From: Coniella vitis
Taxonomy: Eukaryota > Ascomycota > Sordariomycetes > Diaporthales > Schizoparmaceae
Assembly (NCBI GenBank): GCA_011317545.1
Contig: WUJK01000006.1
Location: forward strand, 310,001 to 374,000
Length of the DNA stretch: 64,000 nt
Reading direction: 5' to 3'
Numbering within the stretch: position 1 is the stretch's first letter; the number at the start of each line of letters is the position of its first letter. Below the pieces are notes generated by a model. That model had not been told where the DNA came from. It did not search any database and saw nothing but the letters and a program-made list of their open reading frames with translations. The position numbers and the translations under genes are program-made. Shown here one piece after another: positions 1 through 10,072 of the stretch.

Positions 1-467
1 CTCATCCAGTATTGGACTGGATATGTTGCTCATTTTCGCCCCTACTTTGCTGATCAACCCACACATACAACTTCTGCTGAGGTTAGAAGGTATCACTTTC
101 GCTTATGCCTCTTAGGAAACCATCATGAATATAAATGATGATTAACTTGACTTTGTTTTGTTATTCTTTCTTTTCTGCTTGGCCGCACATGTGGGCCAGA
201 AGATGGTCTATCTGTGTCCCATACCACCCACTACATAGCACCCTGCTTCATGCACCTCTTGACTGTCGTGCTCGCCCTGCTCCGCCCTGTATCAGTCTAG
301 GATAATATTCTTCAACCACTCTTGTCTGTCGACGTGCTGCATAGAGTAGAGTGAAGTAGAAAAGATTGCACTAGAAAGTGGCTTATACACACATACATCT
401 CTCATATAGTAGCAGGAACACCAACCACAACACTGACAATAAACCCATGCGCCGGTCCTTTTTTCTC
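1..467. other. Left-edge intergenic DNA
   Basis: No convincing gene. This is the 3' flank of the mL44 gene on the minus strand. Short ORFs here lack protein-like composition and overlap that gene antisense. Confidence 0.6.
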
Positions 468-1910
468 TTACACACCAGAAGTAATGACTTCACCGATGTC
501 CACGTACACGGGCTCCCACTGCTTAGCTCCTTCGACCATCATATCACTCGGCACACGGACGTCCTCGCCAGGGCTGTACAAGTACCACGCCTTGAGCGCA
601 TGCATGCAAGCCTTTTTGCGCGCATGGTCCAAGCTCGCTGCCGTGCCCTCGCCCAACTTGTCATTGCCGCTAAAGATGCCTACCACGAACACGGGCGTCC
701 GCGACAGACGACCAGTCTCGGACAAGAGCCTGGCGACCGGCTTTTCAAACTCCTCGCGCTGGCAGAGTCTTGCGAGCTCGCGCAGTGGGAGCTTGAAGGT
801 GAAGAGTTTCTCGAGGTCGAGCTGCCGCGATAGGATGTGTGCCTTGATGAATGATCGCGCTGTTTCGCGGCCGGAATGTGTGTAGATGGCGCCCACGACA
901 GCCCGCACAAAGTCGCCGTAGATGTTGTGCGACTTGGCCTTCTTCTCATCGGGATCGCCAAGCGCAAGCTCACGCTCGAGCGACATGCGCAGTCCGGATT
1001 CCTCTTCCATCCTCCGCACTACATCCTCGACTCCTGGGTCCTTGTTGCCCTTGTAGTCGTTGTTTTCCGGCACGTCATGATTTACCTGCCGTGGGATGAC
1101 CTCACCAAAGTCGTCGTCCATAACGACTCTACTCGAGATACCACGTCTGTACTTGAACTTATGCTGGTACTCGGACCGCACGAAACCCCACTTTGTGTTG
1201 GTGGTGCGCTCGGCGTCGAGCGAGAACTGCAGCAGGCCTGGGTCGACCTCGAAGCCCGGAGCAGCGGCACTCTCTACACCCCACGAACGTGCCACGGCAA
1301 AAAGCGTTTTGTCGCCGGCGTACGCCTTCATGGCAGCGTGCATGATCTCCATGGGCAGACGCGGGTAACGGCACATGAGCATCTCGGATGTGTAGTAGCT
1401 GATGAGCGTCTGGCCGAGGAAGGCCAGGTTGGAGTTGTTAAAGAGCGGGGCTGGGTCGGCCGAGGGGTCGACGAGCGTCCGGGCCAGCGTCTGCACGGGG
1501 ATCTTGTCGGAGAGAGCCAATCGTGCGTGGAGGGCGGCGAGTTTTGCGGAGCGGGCGGCCTTCTTGATCGGTGGCGAAGGTATCGCGCCTGGGTCTTGGG
1601 AGGGATCTATTGTAGGCCACAGCGGAGCGGTGGTGGAGGAGGAAGAAGTGGTATCTTGTTGAGCAGTAGCGGCCTCCTCGTCAAGAACTTGTCTGATTTG
1701 GGCCTCGATTGCGCTTGCATCTGCTATCGTCGACTGGCAACGCCGTGTCGAGGGGATATCGTGGTGGGCGTCGTGTACTCTAGCCGTCCTGGCCTGGCTT
1801 TGAGCCCGCAGGCATGCTGCTGACAGTGACGGTCTCGAGGACGAGGATGCAGCGCCGGGCCGGGTCGAGAGCAGGGGCCCTGACCATCTTGCCAACCTTA
1901 GTCTCTTCAT
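468..1910 (-). CDS. MRPL3: Mitochondrial large-subunit ribosomal protein mL44 (yeast Mrpl3), RNase III fold
   Basis: Single-exon gene, 480 aa from the ATG at 1910. The frame is open to 2000, but the internal Met starts an Arg/Ser-rich, acid-poor leader (MKRLRLARWSGPLL) typical of a mitochondrial presequence, so I prefer it. The body matches the mL44 family: an RNase III-like region (LAFLGQTLISYYTSEMLMCRYPRLP, given here as residues around 160-190 after the presequence) followed by a double-stranded-RNA-binding-like C-terminus containing GTAASLDHARKKACMHALK. In this family the RNase III active-site carboxylates are degenerate and the protein is structural in the mitoribosome. It faces the complex I subunit gene divergently across about 550 bases, so two mitochondrial genes may share a promoter region (inference). 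Confidence 0.88.
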   Translation of the reverse strand: MKRLRLARWSGPLLSTRPGAASSSSRPSLSAACLRAQSQARTARVHDAHHDIPSTRRCQSTIADASAIEAQIRQVLDEEAATAQQDTTSSSSTTAPLWPTIDPSQDPGAIPSPPIKKAARSAKLAALHARLALSDKIPVQTLARTLVDPSADPAPLFNNSNLAFLGQTLISYYTSEMLMCRYPRLPMEIMHAAMKAYAGDKTLFAVARSWGVESAAAPGFEVDPGLLQFSLDAERTTNTKWGFVRSEYQHKFKYRRGISSRVVMDDDFGEVIPRQVNHDVPENNDYKGNKDPGVEDVVRRMEEESGLRMSLERELALGDPDEKKAKSHNIYGDFVRAVVGAIYTHSGRETARSFIKAHILSRQLDLEKLFTFKLPLRELARLCQREEFEKPVARLLSETGRLSRTPVFVVGIFSGNDKLGEGTAASLDHARKKACMHALKAWYLYSPGEDVRVPSDMMVEGAKQWEPVYVDIGEVITSGV

Positions 1911-2461
1911 TGGGGACGGAAGTTCTGAGAGCAGGGGCTGCTGTCCCAGCAAAGCAATTGAGACGCAGCAGCAGCGGCAGAACCGATTATGTGGACGCAA
2001 ACAGGCGAGGCGTCGTCGTCATGTGAGATCGTCAAGAGAAAATGTGTGTGTGGAACTGGCGGTCGGGCTTTGGTGGGCGTCGTCGTCGTCGGCGGGCGTG
2101 GGCTCGTCCTGCGTCGCGACAAAACTCGGCAAAAGGGCTGATGGAAAAAAATGCTGAGCTCGACCAAGGCGCACTAAGCAACCACCGGCCCCCCGGCTGC
2201 AGCCGCACCCTTGGAGCAAGTTGCTCTACTGATAACCCTTATCCTATACGCCTGTGGCTGCTGACATAATGCCGGAGGCAAAAGCAGAAGAAACATTGCT
2301 GTGCTCGGCAGGCATAAGCGAGCAGGGTCCCGCACGCTTGCCCTGCAGCCAATCCTCGTCGGGCAATTCGACGTCAACACAAGCTTCCCATTTGACGACG
2401 ACGACCGCATTTCCGCCCCTTCCACCTCACCAATCCACACATATAGAAACAGCAGATCAAG
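1911..2461. promoter_or_regulatory. Divergent promoter interval between two mitochondrial-protein genes
   Basis: About 550 bases separate the start of mL44 (minus) from the start of the small complex I subunit (plus). It holds GC-rich stretches with CGTCGTCG repeats near 2077-2095 and no coding exon that I can support. Bidirectional promoter use is an inference from the layout. Confidence 0.45.
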
Positions 2462-2961
2462 ATGGTAGGTATGATTGTCCTTGCTTGGAGTTCTACAGCA
2501 CTTTTACTGACTTGTCGATAGGGTGGTGGTCCTAAAGTTCCGTTAGTCGCCCTTCCAGTCCGCCGTCGAGCCGCAGCCCCGTGATGCTCCGATCCGAGCC
2601 CTTTGCCGCATCTGACGATCGTGATTTAGGTACCCCAAGCACGTCTGGTCGCCGGCAGGTGGCTGGTACGCACAGCCTTCCAACTGGCAAAAGAACACAG
2701 CCATCTTCGGAGCCGTCATTCTGGGCATTACCGGCCTGGTGTGGAATCTCAGCGCCGAGCGCGAGTTCAGACACAAGATGCCTGAGCCAGGCCGCTTCTA
2801 TCCTAGCAGAAAGTACGTGTTACCAAGCTTCGATAACCAATATCTGACAACCGTGTGCGACTTGTTCTATTTTTCGTCAGGGCTAACCGGATTATAGCTG
2901 GACGAGACAAATAAAAGAACATGAGCGGGCCCAGAAGGAAGCATCAGGAGGCAGTTCATGA
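2462..2961 (+). CDS. Small single-pass complex I accessory subunit-like protein (NDUFB4/6.6 kDa type)
   Basis: Four exons: 2462-2464 (only the ATG), 2522-2541, 2630-2812, 2898-2961, giving 89 aa. All junctions are GT..AG (GTAGGT, GTTAGT, GTACGT donors) and phases add up to a single frame ending in TGA. The protein begins MGGGPKVPYPKHVW, has one hydrophobic segment (about residues 30-50, AIFGAVILGITGLVW), then a charged matrix-type tail with MPEPGRFYPSR. I recognise it as a short protein conserved in ascomycetes and usually called a subunit of NADH:ubiquinone oxidoreductase; exact subunit naming is from memory and uncertain. Odd feature: the first intron directly follows the start codon. Confidence 0.65.
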
Positions 2962-3985
2962 TGGATGATGTCGATATATGGGAGTTGGGGATCACTGTAT
3001 TGCAGAACAAAATAAACATTTTTCATTGCACGACATTGCACAAATCATATCATGGCGTTCGAAGCCAGCAACGATAATATGCATAACACTCCAAGAGATT
3101 CGCTGCAAATGACCAAGAGATTCAAGAGGAATACAGCCACATCTCGGTCACACGAATCAAAAATCCAACTGAAACGAGTTAAATCATTCCCAGAAAGCGT
3201 TTGCCAACGAGCAGTAATGTTCAACGCTATGCAGTTGCACTACCGCTTTGAGGGACTATGAAAGTCGCTGGTATTGCGTATGACTCCAATATAAAATGTT
3301 TATCTGACAACAGTTCGGTCAATTGCATAGATGCCAGTGTGTGCACAAAAAAGCTGAGGCTTAGCAATTGGAACAGCAATTCTGGCCGCGATGAGCGTTG
3401 TTCTCAAAACGCCCCGGAATAATAATCTGGGGTCATAATGCTGCTATAGGCATTGGCTGCACGCTGAAGTCTTCGATATAAAGTCCTGACATTGTTCATA
3501 GAAGGTGCCACATGGACTTCACCGTATCACGAGTGTCAGCACATCCTGTCATAATACGTGAGCACTATATACGCGGTGTATCCTCACCATACGGCATAAT
3601 TCAAAGCTCAATGAAAGCAATCATCTTTATAAAATGGTCTCAGACACTCTGAGATATGGAAACGCTAGTCGCAGATTCGTTCACTTGTACACACAACTAT
3701 TGCACCTCTTTTGAGCGTGTGGGCAACCACGCCTCGAATACCCGGAGTCATTTTACTGACATGCTGTCGCGGAGTTGCTTGATAAGGAGCTTCCACAATC
3801 CGGATTATGCGACGCAGTACATACAGTGACAACAATTCAAGACCAAATATTATCGTATAAAACGAAAACATCTCGTACGTGACAACGAGGATGTGACAAC
3901 GTCCCATCAAAAGGGAGAGCATGGAATGGTCTGGGGAGAGTTTTCAATGAGATATAAGTTTAATAGACTTTTACCTGCTTATCTA
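2962..3985. other. AT-rich intergenic DNA
   Basis: About 1 kb with no supportable exon on either strand. ORFs present (for example 3052-3261 and 3665-3922) lack recognisable domains. Confidence 0.5.
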
Positions 3986-4072
3986 GGTCCTTTGGCGCAA
4001 TGGTAGCGCGTCACTTTCCGGTTTTCGCTGGTTAGTTGGTGAAGGTTCACGGTTCGAGTCCGTGGAGGATCG
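3986..4072 (+). tRNA. tRNA-Arg(CCG) with a 15-base intron
   Basis: Folds as a cloverleaf by eye: acceptor GGTCCTT / GAGGATC with G-T pairs and discriminator G at 4072; D stem GCGC/GCGC with loop AATGGTA; anticodon stem TCACT/GGTGA; T stem CACGG/CCGTG with loop TTCGAGT. The anticodon loop reads TT-CCG-G, so the anticodon is CCG, reading CGG (Arg). A 15-base intron sits at 4022-4036, directly after position 37, the canonical site for nuclear tRNA introns. Mature length is 72 plus CCA. A TTTT run at about 4078 can serve as the RNA polymerase III terminator. Confidence 0.9.
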
Positions 4073-4379
4073 CATAACTTTTGCCATTTTGAAACAGCTT
4101 AATAAATGTGATCGATTCCTCAATTTATCAGTCCTGACGTTTGGGACTTTCATATTGGTAAATCGTGTTGCTGCTGGATGAGGACAACCAGTGTACTGCT
4201 AGGCTCGTAGCACCAAACTCTGCCAAGATGGAACTAACACAGAGCCCTCCTTGACTGTTGTCATCGCTGATGGAACAGAGATGCATCCTTTCTATTCATT
4301 GCAGGCACTCGTTGTATATTGTTTTGGTTCATTGCATCATACAAAACGATAAGTCGAGGCGAATTCATTCATCGAGAAT
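4073..4379. other. Short intergenic DNA
   Basis: About 300 bases between the tRNA and the next gene. Nothing recognised apart from the Pol III T-run right after the tRNA. Confidence 0.5.
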
Positions 4380-5076
4380 ATGCCCACTAATGGTACACCA
4401 CTCTCAAATCGGCAATTATGGCTTTTCGTAGCCATCGCCGTCCCCACCGCCTCGGCGATAATTGCCCGAGTGTATATCATGCGCAATGTTGCCAGTTGTA
4501 CTACTCAACGTCTTGAGAGCAGAAAGAACGATCAAACCCGAAAATCAAGAAATGGAGCGGTCTTATCCTCCTCCTCCTCCTCCTCCTCGGCGGCGGTATC
4601 TGCTGATTCTCACCCACCGCTGCCCAAATCATTGAAGCTCTCATCCACACCTACCGACAAGCACGACGAGGATGACTTCCTTGCCGAGCACATCGTCTTG
4701 TACGAACGCGTGACCTCCAAGCCAGTGCCTCTCTGTACTCTACACCCCGACAAATATAGTGCAGAAAGGAGGACGAGCGGTGGCGAGACTGGTGATGGAA
4801 AAACTCACCGCACAACGAAAAGGGAGCAAAGGATAATGCCACTCCTTACAGATTATATCCGCGCAACCATGATCGCCTTCACAGCCACGCCGCAGGCTGC
4901 TCTCTTGCGCAACATGGTCTCCGATGAGGTTAAGGGGACGTTTGACGAGAAGTACATCACCGCATTGGACTTTGAAACGCTTGGGCAGCGGGTGAATGGT
5001 GTGTATACAGTTCAGTACCGTGGTAGCGGAGACGAGCCAACTGGGTTGATTGGATCAGGGAGTGGGATGCAAGGGA

Positions 5077-5108
<32 letters not shown>

Positions 5109-5411
5109 CAGGAGCAGGAGCAGAAGCGTTACCGTGTGGAGTTGAAGTTGGATCCTCCAGAGGGGTATGCTGGGCCCAAGGGAGAGGGCGTCATTGCGGT
5201 GGCAGTTGAAGAGTCAACGCACTCCGATACGGAGAAGGACTCTCTCGATGAGATTTGGGTGGTTTTCACCAATGAGACGTGGCTTTGGAGAAGAGAAAGT
5301 GAGAGGCCGACGCTGTTGGAGAGCGTGATTGGGCGGTGGGCGCACTCGTTGATGGCTGGGTGGCTTATCACGAGGGGCATTGCTGTTTTACAAGAGAACA
5401 CCGGAGAGTAG
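4380..5411 (+). CDS. Unknown protein with N-terminal membrane anchor and Ser and Gln homopolymers
   Basis: One exon, 343 aa. I do not recognise the family. Visible parts: an N-terminal hydrophobic segment (about residues 13-33, LWLFVAIAVPTASAIIARVYIM) that could be a signal anchor; a run of eight Ser (about 63-70) from TCC codons; a soluble central part with LLTDYIRATMIAFTATPQAALL; nine Gln followed by Glu-Gln alternation (about 233-248); and a C-terminal part with Trp-rich VFTNETWLWRR and a second, weaker hydrophobic stretch. The whole ORF looks protein-like and has one frame, so it is likely real. Membrane protein of unknown role. Confidence 0.7.
5079..5105 (+). repeat. (CAG)n microsatellite coding poly-Gln
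   Basis: Nine consecutive CAG codons inside the unknown membrane-protein gene, followed by GAG/CAG alternation. Likely length-polymorphic. Confidence 0.9.
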
Positions 5412-5646
5412 ATTCTGAATTCTTGGGACGACGGATGAGGAGACAAGAAATAATTGAGTTGTTGCGGTCTATCAAGGAGCGCTAGGATCGGGGACGTGTA
5501 TGTCCTGGAGAATGCAAAAAGTCGTTTCGGTGTACTTAACCTGGATATTGCTTTCATATCTTATGACAGATTGAGCATCATCAACATGGGATGTAAAAAC
5601 TGTCTATTATATCTAGGATGAGCAAAACATTTCCTCACCAACGACC

Positions 5647-6687
5647 TTATTGTCTTCTTGCCACACATTCGGCAACAAACTCTTCGATCTCCCGGTTAAA
5701 CCTCTCAGGCTCCTCGTAAAACATCCAATGTCCGCTCTCAAACACTGACCATCTCGCCAGCACTTTTCCACCCTCATCACCCGCAGCGGCATTGGAATTC
5801 CCATTCTCCACCCTCTTGACCGTCTCACGCATCCCTTCAAGCGGGAAACATCCCGTCCTCCGGCCCGCAAGCACCAGCGTCGGCACCCGAATTCCCTCAA
5901 TCGCCTCTCGGTGGTCATACCGCGTATGATCTGCCAGCAACCTCGCAAGCCACGCCCCATCGCACAGCCGACTAATCCCCGTGAAAAACGCCTCGTCCTG
6001 CGCTGCCTGCGCTTCGCTCACTTGCTCCTCGTCCTTGTCCGACGGGGCAAACCGGTAACCCAGGCACTCGCTCACCAACCCGCGGTGTGCCTCATCAGGC
6101 GTCTCCATCCACGCTCGCTGCGCAGCGAGCATGCTCACCTCGTCGAAGCAGCCCTTGTGGGCTTTTGTCTCGTCCCACGTGTCAAACAAGGAGCGGTCCT
6201 GCAGCGGCGCCTGGTCTGCAAACACGAAGCCGGCAAAGTCGGCATTGGCCGAGCTGCCGTACAGCTCCACATACGTCCACAGCACCGCCGCACCGATAGA
6301 GCAGCCCACAGGGACGATCTCCAGGGGCTGAGATGGTTCTCCTTGGACAACGCCCCGCAGGTGCGCCACAATAGCGTGCAGGTCAGCAGCAAGCCGCGCA
6401 ACGTGGTACCCGCCCCGGGTATGGCCCGAGGCTCCATGGCCGCGCATGTCCGGCGCAACGACCCAGTGGCGCTCCGCGAGAGCGGCGTAGTTGCGTGTAA
6501 AGTAGGCGGAGCTGCCGCTGAAGCCGTGCAGGAGGAGGATGCATTTCTTGCGGCGCGGGTCGGCCAGGGCGCCTGGGCCCGAGGAGGGAATGTGATCTAT
6601 AGGCAGAGAGGACTGTAGAGCGAGGCGGAGGTTGTCGTTTGTGGTGAGGTAGGCATATTGCATGCCTGGTTCTGGAGTGAGTGTCAT
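5647..6687 (-). CDS. Alpha/beta hydrolase-fold enzyme
   Basis: One exon, 346 aa. Hallmarks: oxyanion-hole motif LLLHGFSGS (about residue 51-59), PDMRGHGAS (about 79-87), nucleophile elbow G-C-S-I-G with Ser130, and a late histidine in SGHWMFYEEPERF (His320). The acid is probably in the LVLAGRRTGCFP region before it. No signal peptide is visible, so it is likely intracellular. Substrate cannot be told from sequence: epoxide hydrolase-, esterase- and C-C hydrolase-like enzymes all share this layout. It is convergent with the unknown membrane-protein gene, leaving about 235 bases between stop codons. Confidence 0.85.
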   Translation of the reverse strand: MTLTPEPGMQYAYLTTNDNLRLALQSSLPIDHIPSSGPGALADPRRKKCILLLHGFSGSSAYFTRNYAALAERHWVVAPDMRGHGASGHTRGGYHVARLAADLHAIVAHLRGVVQGEPSQPLEIVPVGCSIGAAVLWTYVELYGSSANADFAGFVFADQAPLQDRSLFDTWDETKAHKGCFDEVSMLAAQRAWMETPDEAHRGLVSECLGYRFAPSDKDEEQVSEAQAAQDEAFFTGISRLCDGAWLARLLADHTRYDHREAIEGIRVPTLVLAGRRTGCFPLEGMRETVKRVENGNSNAAAGDEGGKVLARWSVFESGHWMFYEEPERFNREIEEFVAECVARRQ

Positions 6688-7459
6688 TCTTCCTGAATTT
6701 GTCTGGTGGTGTGGGTGATGACAGATCTGGTTTTCTTTGAGTGAGTGAGTTGAACGAGTGAGGTGAGGGCGAGTTGGAGATCAGTTTGAAGAGAAGTTTC
6801 AGGCTCGCATGTTGCAACACATTAGCCTACAGAATAGCACAACGACCACGGTAGCCGACTGAAACGTAGCTGAGAAAAGACAAGAGCGATATTGATCGCA
6901 GTGGAATACTGGAATGGAAATCCTTTGTTTCAGAGTATCAAGCAAGGCAACATCAAGAGCTAAAGTATCTCCACCGCGACTTGTCGAGTGGCCAAGGGTT
7001 GGGGTTGGGAGGTCACATACCGTAAGGCACGATTGTTGTATATTAATTATATTGAGCGTATCAGCTTCATCAATTCGCTTTTATCACTAAAGGATAAACA
7101 TATTTTTCAAAAAGGGAACGGTTGTGCAATGTATTTGCTGTAGTTAGTGGCACATAGAATGCTCAAGTACTCGCAAAAGACAGCGGCTGTATAGCATTCT
7201 CAACCGTACACATAAAGACTATCAACGTACTTCGATCAGGCTTGTCTTTACACCATACTCTATCTAGTTCGATTCACAGTAAGCTTTCGGTCGGCCTATC
7301 TCCTATGAGGTCCCATCTACAACCGGCCAGAAGCCTTCGCTGGGCCGCTTCTGCCCACCATTCAGCCTATTCGACATTGGACAACACCACCAACCAACAC
7401 GCCATCGACTATCATCTGGAATGACCCCATCATGTGACATCTCGGCTGAGTCACATCGC
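6688..7459. other. Intergenic DNA upstream of the hydrolase
   Basis: About 770 bases, AT-rich around 7030-7120. No exon recognised; presumably holds the hydrolase promoter. Confidence 0.4.
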
Positions 7460-7858
7460 CTATTCATCGTCGCTCTTGTACTCGTCTCCGGTCTCAGTCG
7501 CATAGCCACCACCACCAACTTCCGTATCATCACTAGACTCGGAACCCGACGACAATTTAATCACACCCATGATGCCATCGTCCTGGACGGGGGAACCAGG
7601 GTCTTCGGAAGGAGGCTCCGACTCGCTGGCTTCTTCACTGATAGCCTCAAACTTTAGTGACGCGGGCGGCATCGTGGCGGCCAAGTCCCTGGAGAACACA
7701 GCTCCTAACGATACAAAAGGGAGTGACTCCCTTGAGGTCGACAAATTTGGTATATTGCCCGGCCAATCAAGAGGTATCGATAGAATAGGTGCGCGGGATT
7801 TTCGCAAACAGCTTGGTATTGGCCTCATCGAGACGGAAACCAATGCTAGAAGACGCCA
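7460..7858 (-). CDS. Possible small acidic protein, reading frame unresolved
   Basis: The C-terminal part of a minus-strand frame (7460 to about 7800) reads like protein and ends in an acid-rich tail (SSGSESSDDTEVGGGG, then GDEYKSDDE). An ATG at 7858 opens a plausible N-terminus (MASSSIGFRLDEANTKLFAK), but that frame hits TGA after about 30 codons, and the acidic part lies in another frame. I could not find a clean GT..AG intron joining them. Either a gene with an intron I missed, a decayed gene, or chance. Function unknown. Confidence 0.3.
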   Translation of the reverse strand, partial: WRLLALVSVSMRPIPSCLRKSRAPILSIPLDWPGNIPNLSTSRESLPFVSLGAVFSRDLAATMPPASLKFEAISEEASESEPPSEDPGSPVQDDGIMGVIKLSSGSESSDDTEVGGGGYATETGDEYKSDDE

Positions 7859-8325
7859 TGTCAGATATTCAGACTGCTACTGAGTTAGACTTGCTTCTTC
7901 CCATCCATAGCGCTCGCTCATATACCTGCCATTCAATCTACATGAAAGCCAAGTGGTATTGCTTGAATGGAGCTGCGCGTGCGAAAAGAGCTGAAGTAAA
8001 ATTCGAAAAAAATCAGCCATCCCATCGCAGCAATAGACAAAGGCCAACGGTCAGAACGGTATAAAGTCCGCGCATGAGCGTACATCAAAGACGTTTAGAT
8101 AGATAAAAACCGCGGCGTCGCGTGCTCAACAGCGATGCAGGAATGCAGCATTTCGCCATTTCGCCCAGTAACAACGCGAGTGACCGTGAGATAATAACGA
8201 TGATTGAGTGTACAAACAAGAATAATAGTATCGACTTACCTAACTGATCTTGCTCAGCGGATCACAGATTTGGAAGCCATAGCATTGCATGATCCAGGAG
8301 GATCTAATGAATTGCTCCAGAAGCC
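7859..8325. other. Intergenic DNA
   Basis: About 470 bases with no supported feature; lies downstream of the papain-like gene on the minus strand. Confidence 0.4.
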
Positions 8326-9417
8326 TCACAGAATCACCTTGGTCTTTTTGTCCGAGATGACACGGTCCCCAGCAGCCTTGATGCTCGACTTGATGTGCCG
8401 AAGAGCATCCGGATCCAGATGGGCTTTCATGAGGAGCGCTGAAGAGAGCCTGGTTGAGAGCATCTTGGCCTCGATGCCGAGGTTAGCCTGGCTAATGACC
8501 TTGCCGTCACAGAGATCTCGCACGAGTTGTTCTGCCAGGTGTTGGCAATTGTTTGAAAACAAGCTGTACCGAGGATTTTCGGCTATGAAGTTCGCGGCTG
8601 GAGGGAGATTTAGGTATCAGCTCTTCAGCAGGATATTCAAGGAGGGTAATTCTGTGCGCCAGAGCTTACCTAGGTCCAATATCTGTTCATGCTTCTTCGT
8701 AGTTTCTCCGATATAAGAACATGATGTCCAGGATTCTACCATTTGCCCTGTAACAGGAAAACAACGCGGATAGTTTTTCATAACCTTGGTTGTGGGTAAC
8801 ATTTCTACGAATAATATCCATATTCAGCATGTACATAAGGGATAGTGTGGCCTGGTCTCGGGAACGTCAAAGTGCGGAGAACCAGCGATATCTGGGAAAA
8901 TGAAAGAGAGAAAAAGAGCACTCACGGTCGCTCATCAGGTCGTAAAGGTAACAGGGCCCAGTACCACGATCAACCACCACCAAAGCCCAGTGACTCAGAG
9001 CTTCCAACGACAAGCCCGCATGCTTGGCCAGTATCCTCGAGGCCAGCTTGGTAATTTGAATACCGTTGATATCAATGGCAGAGGTAGCGACGAGTACTGC
9101 TGAAGTCTTACAGCGGGAGCTATACTCGAGTGGCTCGTCAATCTCAGCAGTCGTGGCATTGCCCTCGAGTTTGGCGCAAAGTAGTGCCAACAAGGCCTTC
9201 TTTTCAGCCTTCGCCTCGTTGTGTTTTCTGGATCCGAATCAGCTTGTACGAGAGTAAATTCTGGGTATGAGTGCGTGACCAAGTACAGGAGCAAACAATC
9301 CAGACACCACGTAGTCTTCTTCAAGTAAATATTAAGGGGTCCTTACTTTATTCTTTCGTAATATTCTTTGCCAGCATTTACGAGCTGAGACGCCCGAATT
9401 CCGTTCTGCGAGGGCAT
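8326..9417 (-). CDS. Uncharacterised protein with permuted papain-like (LRAT/PPPDE-type) His...Cys layout
   Basis: Four exons on the minus strand: 9417-9347, 9227-8926, 8747-8670, 8597-8326; donors GTAAGG, GTGAGT, GTAAGC and all phases agree, giving 240 aa. Residues about 102-110 (SHWALVVVD) supply a histidine followed by a hydrophobic strand, and about 163-174 (LFSNNCQHLAEQ) supply an Asn-Asn-Cys-Gln-His at the start of a helix. His before Cys in this order is the signature of circularly permuted NlpC/P60-papain-like folds such as LRAT and PPPDE. Family membership is my inference; enzymatic activity is not shown. The N-terminal 60 residues (Lys/Ala-rich) look helical. No signal peptide or membrane segment. 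Confidence 0.7.
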
Positions 9418-10072
9418 CTTGGCCGGCCAAAAGGGCAATGACTTTGAGCAATACACAAGCGTACGAGAAATATCAACGACGACGAACGGAAGCGATCGGA
9501 AACGCCAATGACAAAGGAGACAAAAGAGGGCGGTGACCGCCCGAGCCACGTGTAGCGAGTGGATAATGCTGAGAAAGTCAGATGCCAAAGGTGAAGTGAG
9601 CAAGTCGGCAAGTTTAAATTACTGAATATGCTGGAAAACAGGCCTTGGTTCGGGCCCTGCCGAACCTTGCTTGCACTGTACTACGTACACCTCGAACTCT
9701 GGCCAACTACGCGTCGGGCTCTGGGCCCTGTCTCTCCGCCTTGAAACGCCACCCTGAAACCTTTGGAATACTTAGCCACGATGTGATGCAGTATTCGCGC
9801 CTCACACACCATGAGGTTGGTTCGAAGGGCACTGCTGCATGGGCTGTGCTACCAAACGATGAGTCTCTTCATCCAGACTGCTTCATCAGCTTGGCTTGGC
9901 TTGCAGCATGCTGGACGCACGGATTGCATCAAGCATCGCCCAGAGTCGGACGGTAATCGGATCCAGCTTACACTCTCGAACGATTGGTCTGAATACACAC
10001 CATAGTTTGAGAGATCTGACCATTTCATAGTTTTCAAGTGACGGCTTTGTCGTGTATCCAACTAGTATAATC
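9418..10072. other. Intergenic DNA
   Basis: About 650 bases; ORFs here (such as 9645-9956 plus) show no recognisable domain. Contains the promoter of the papain-like gene and the 3' flank of the exonuclease gene. Confidence 0.4.
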
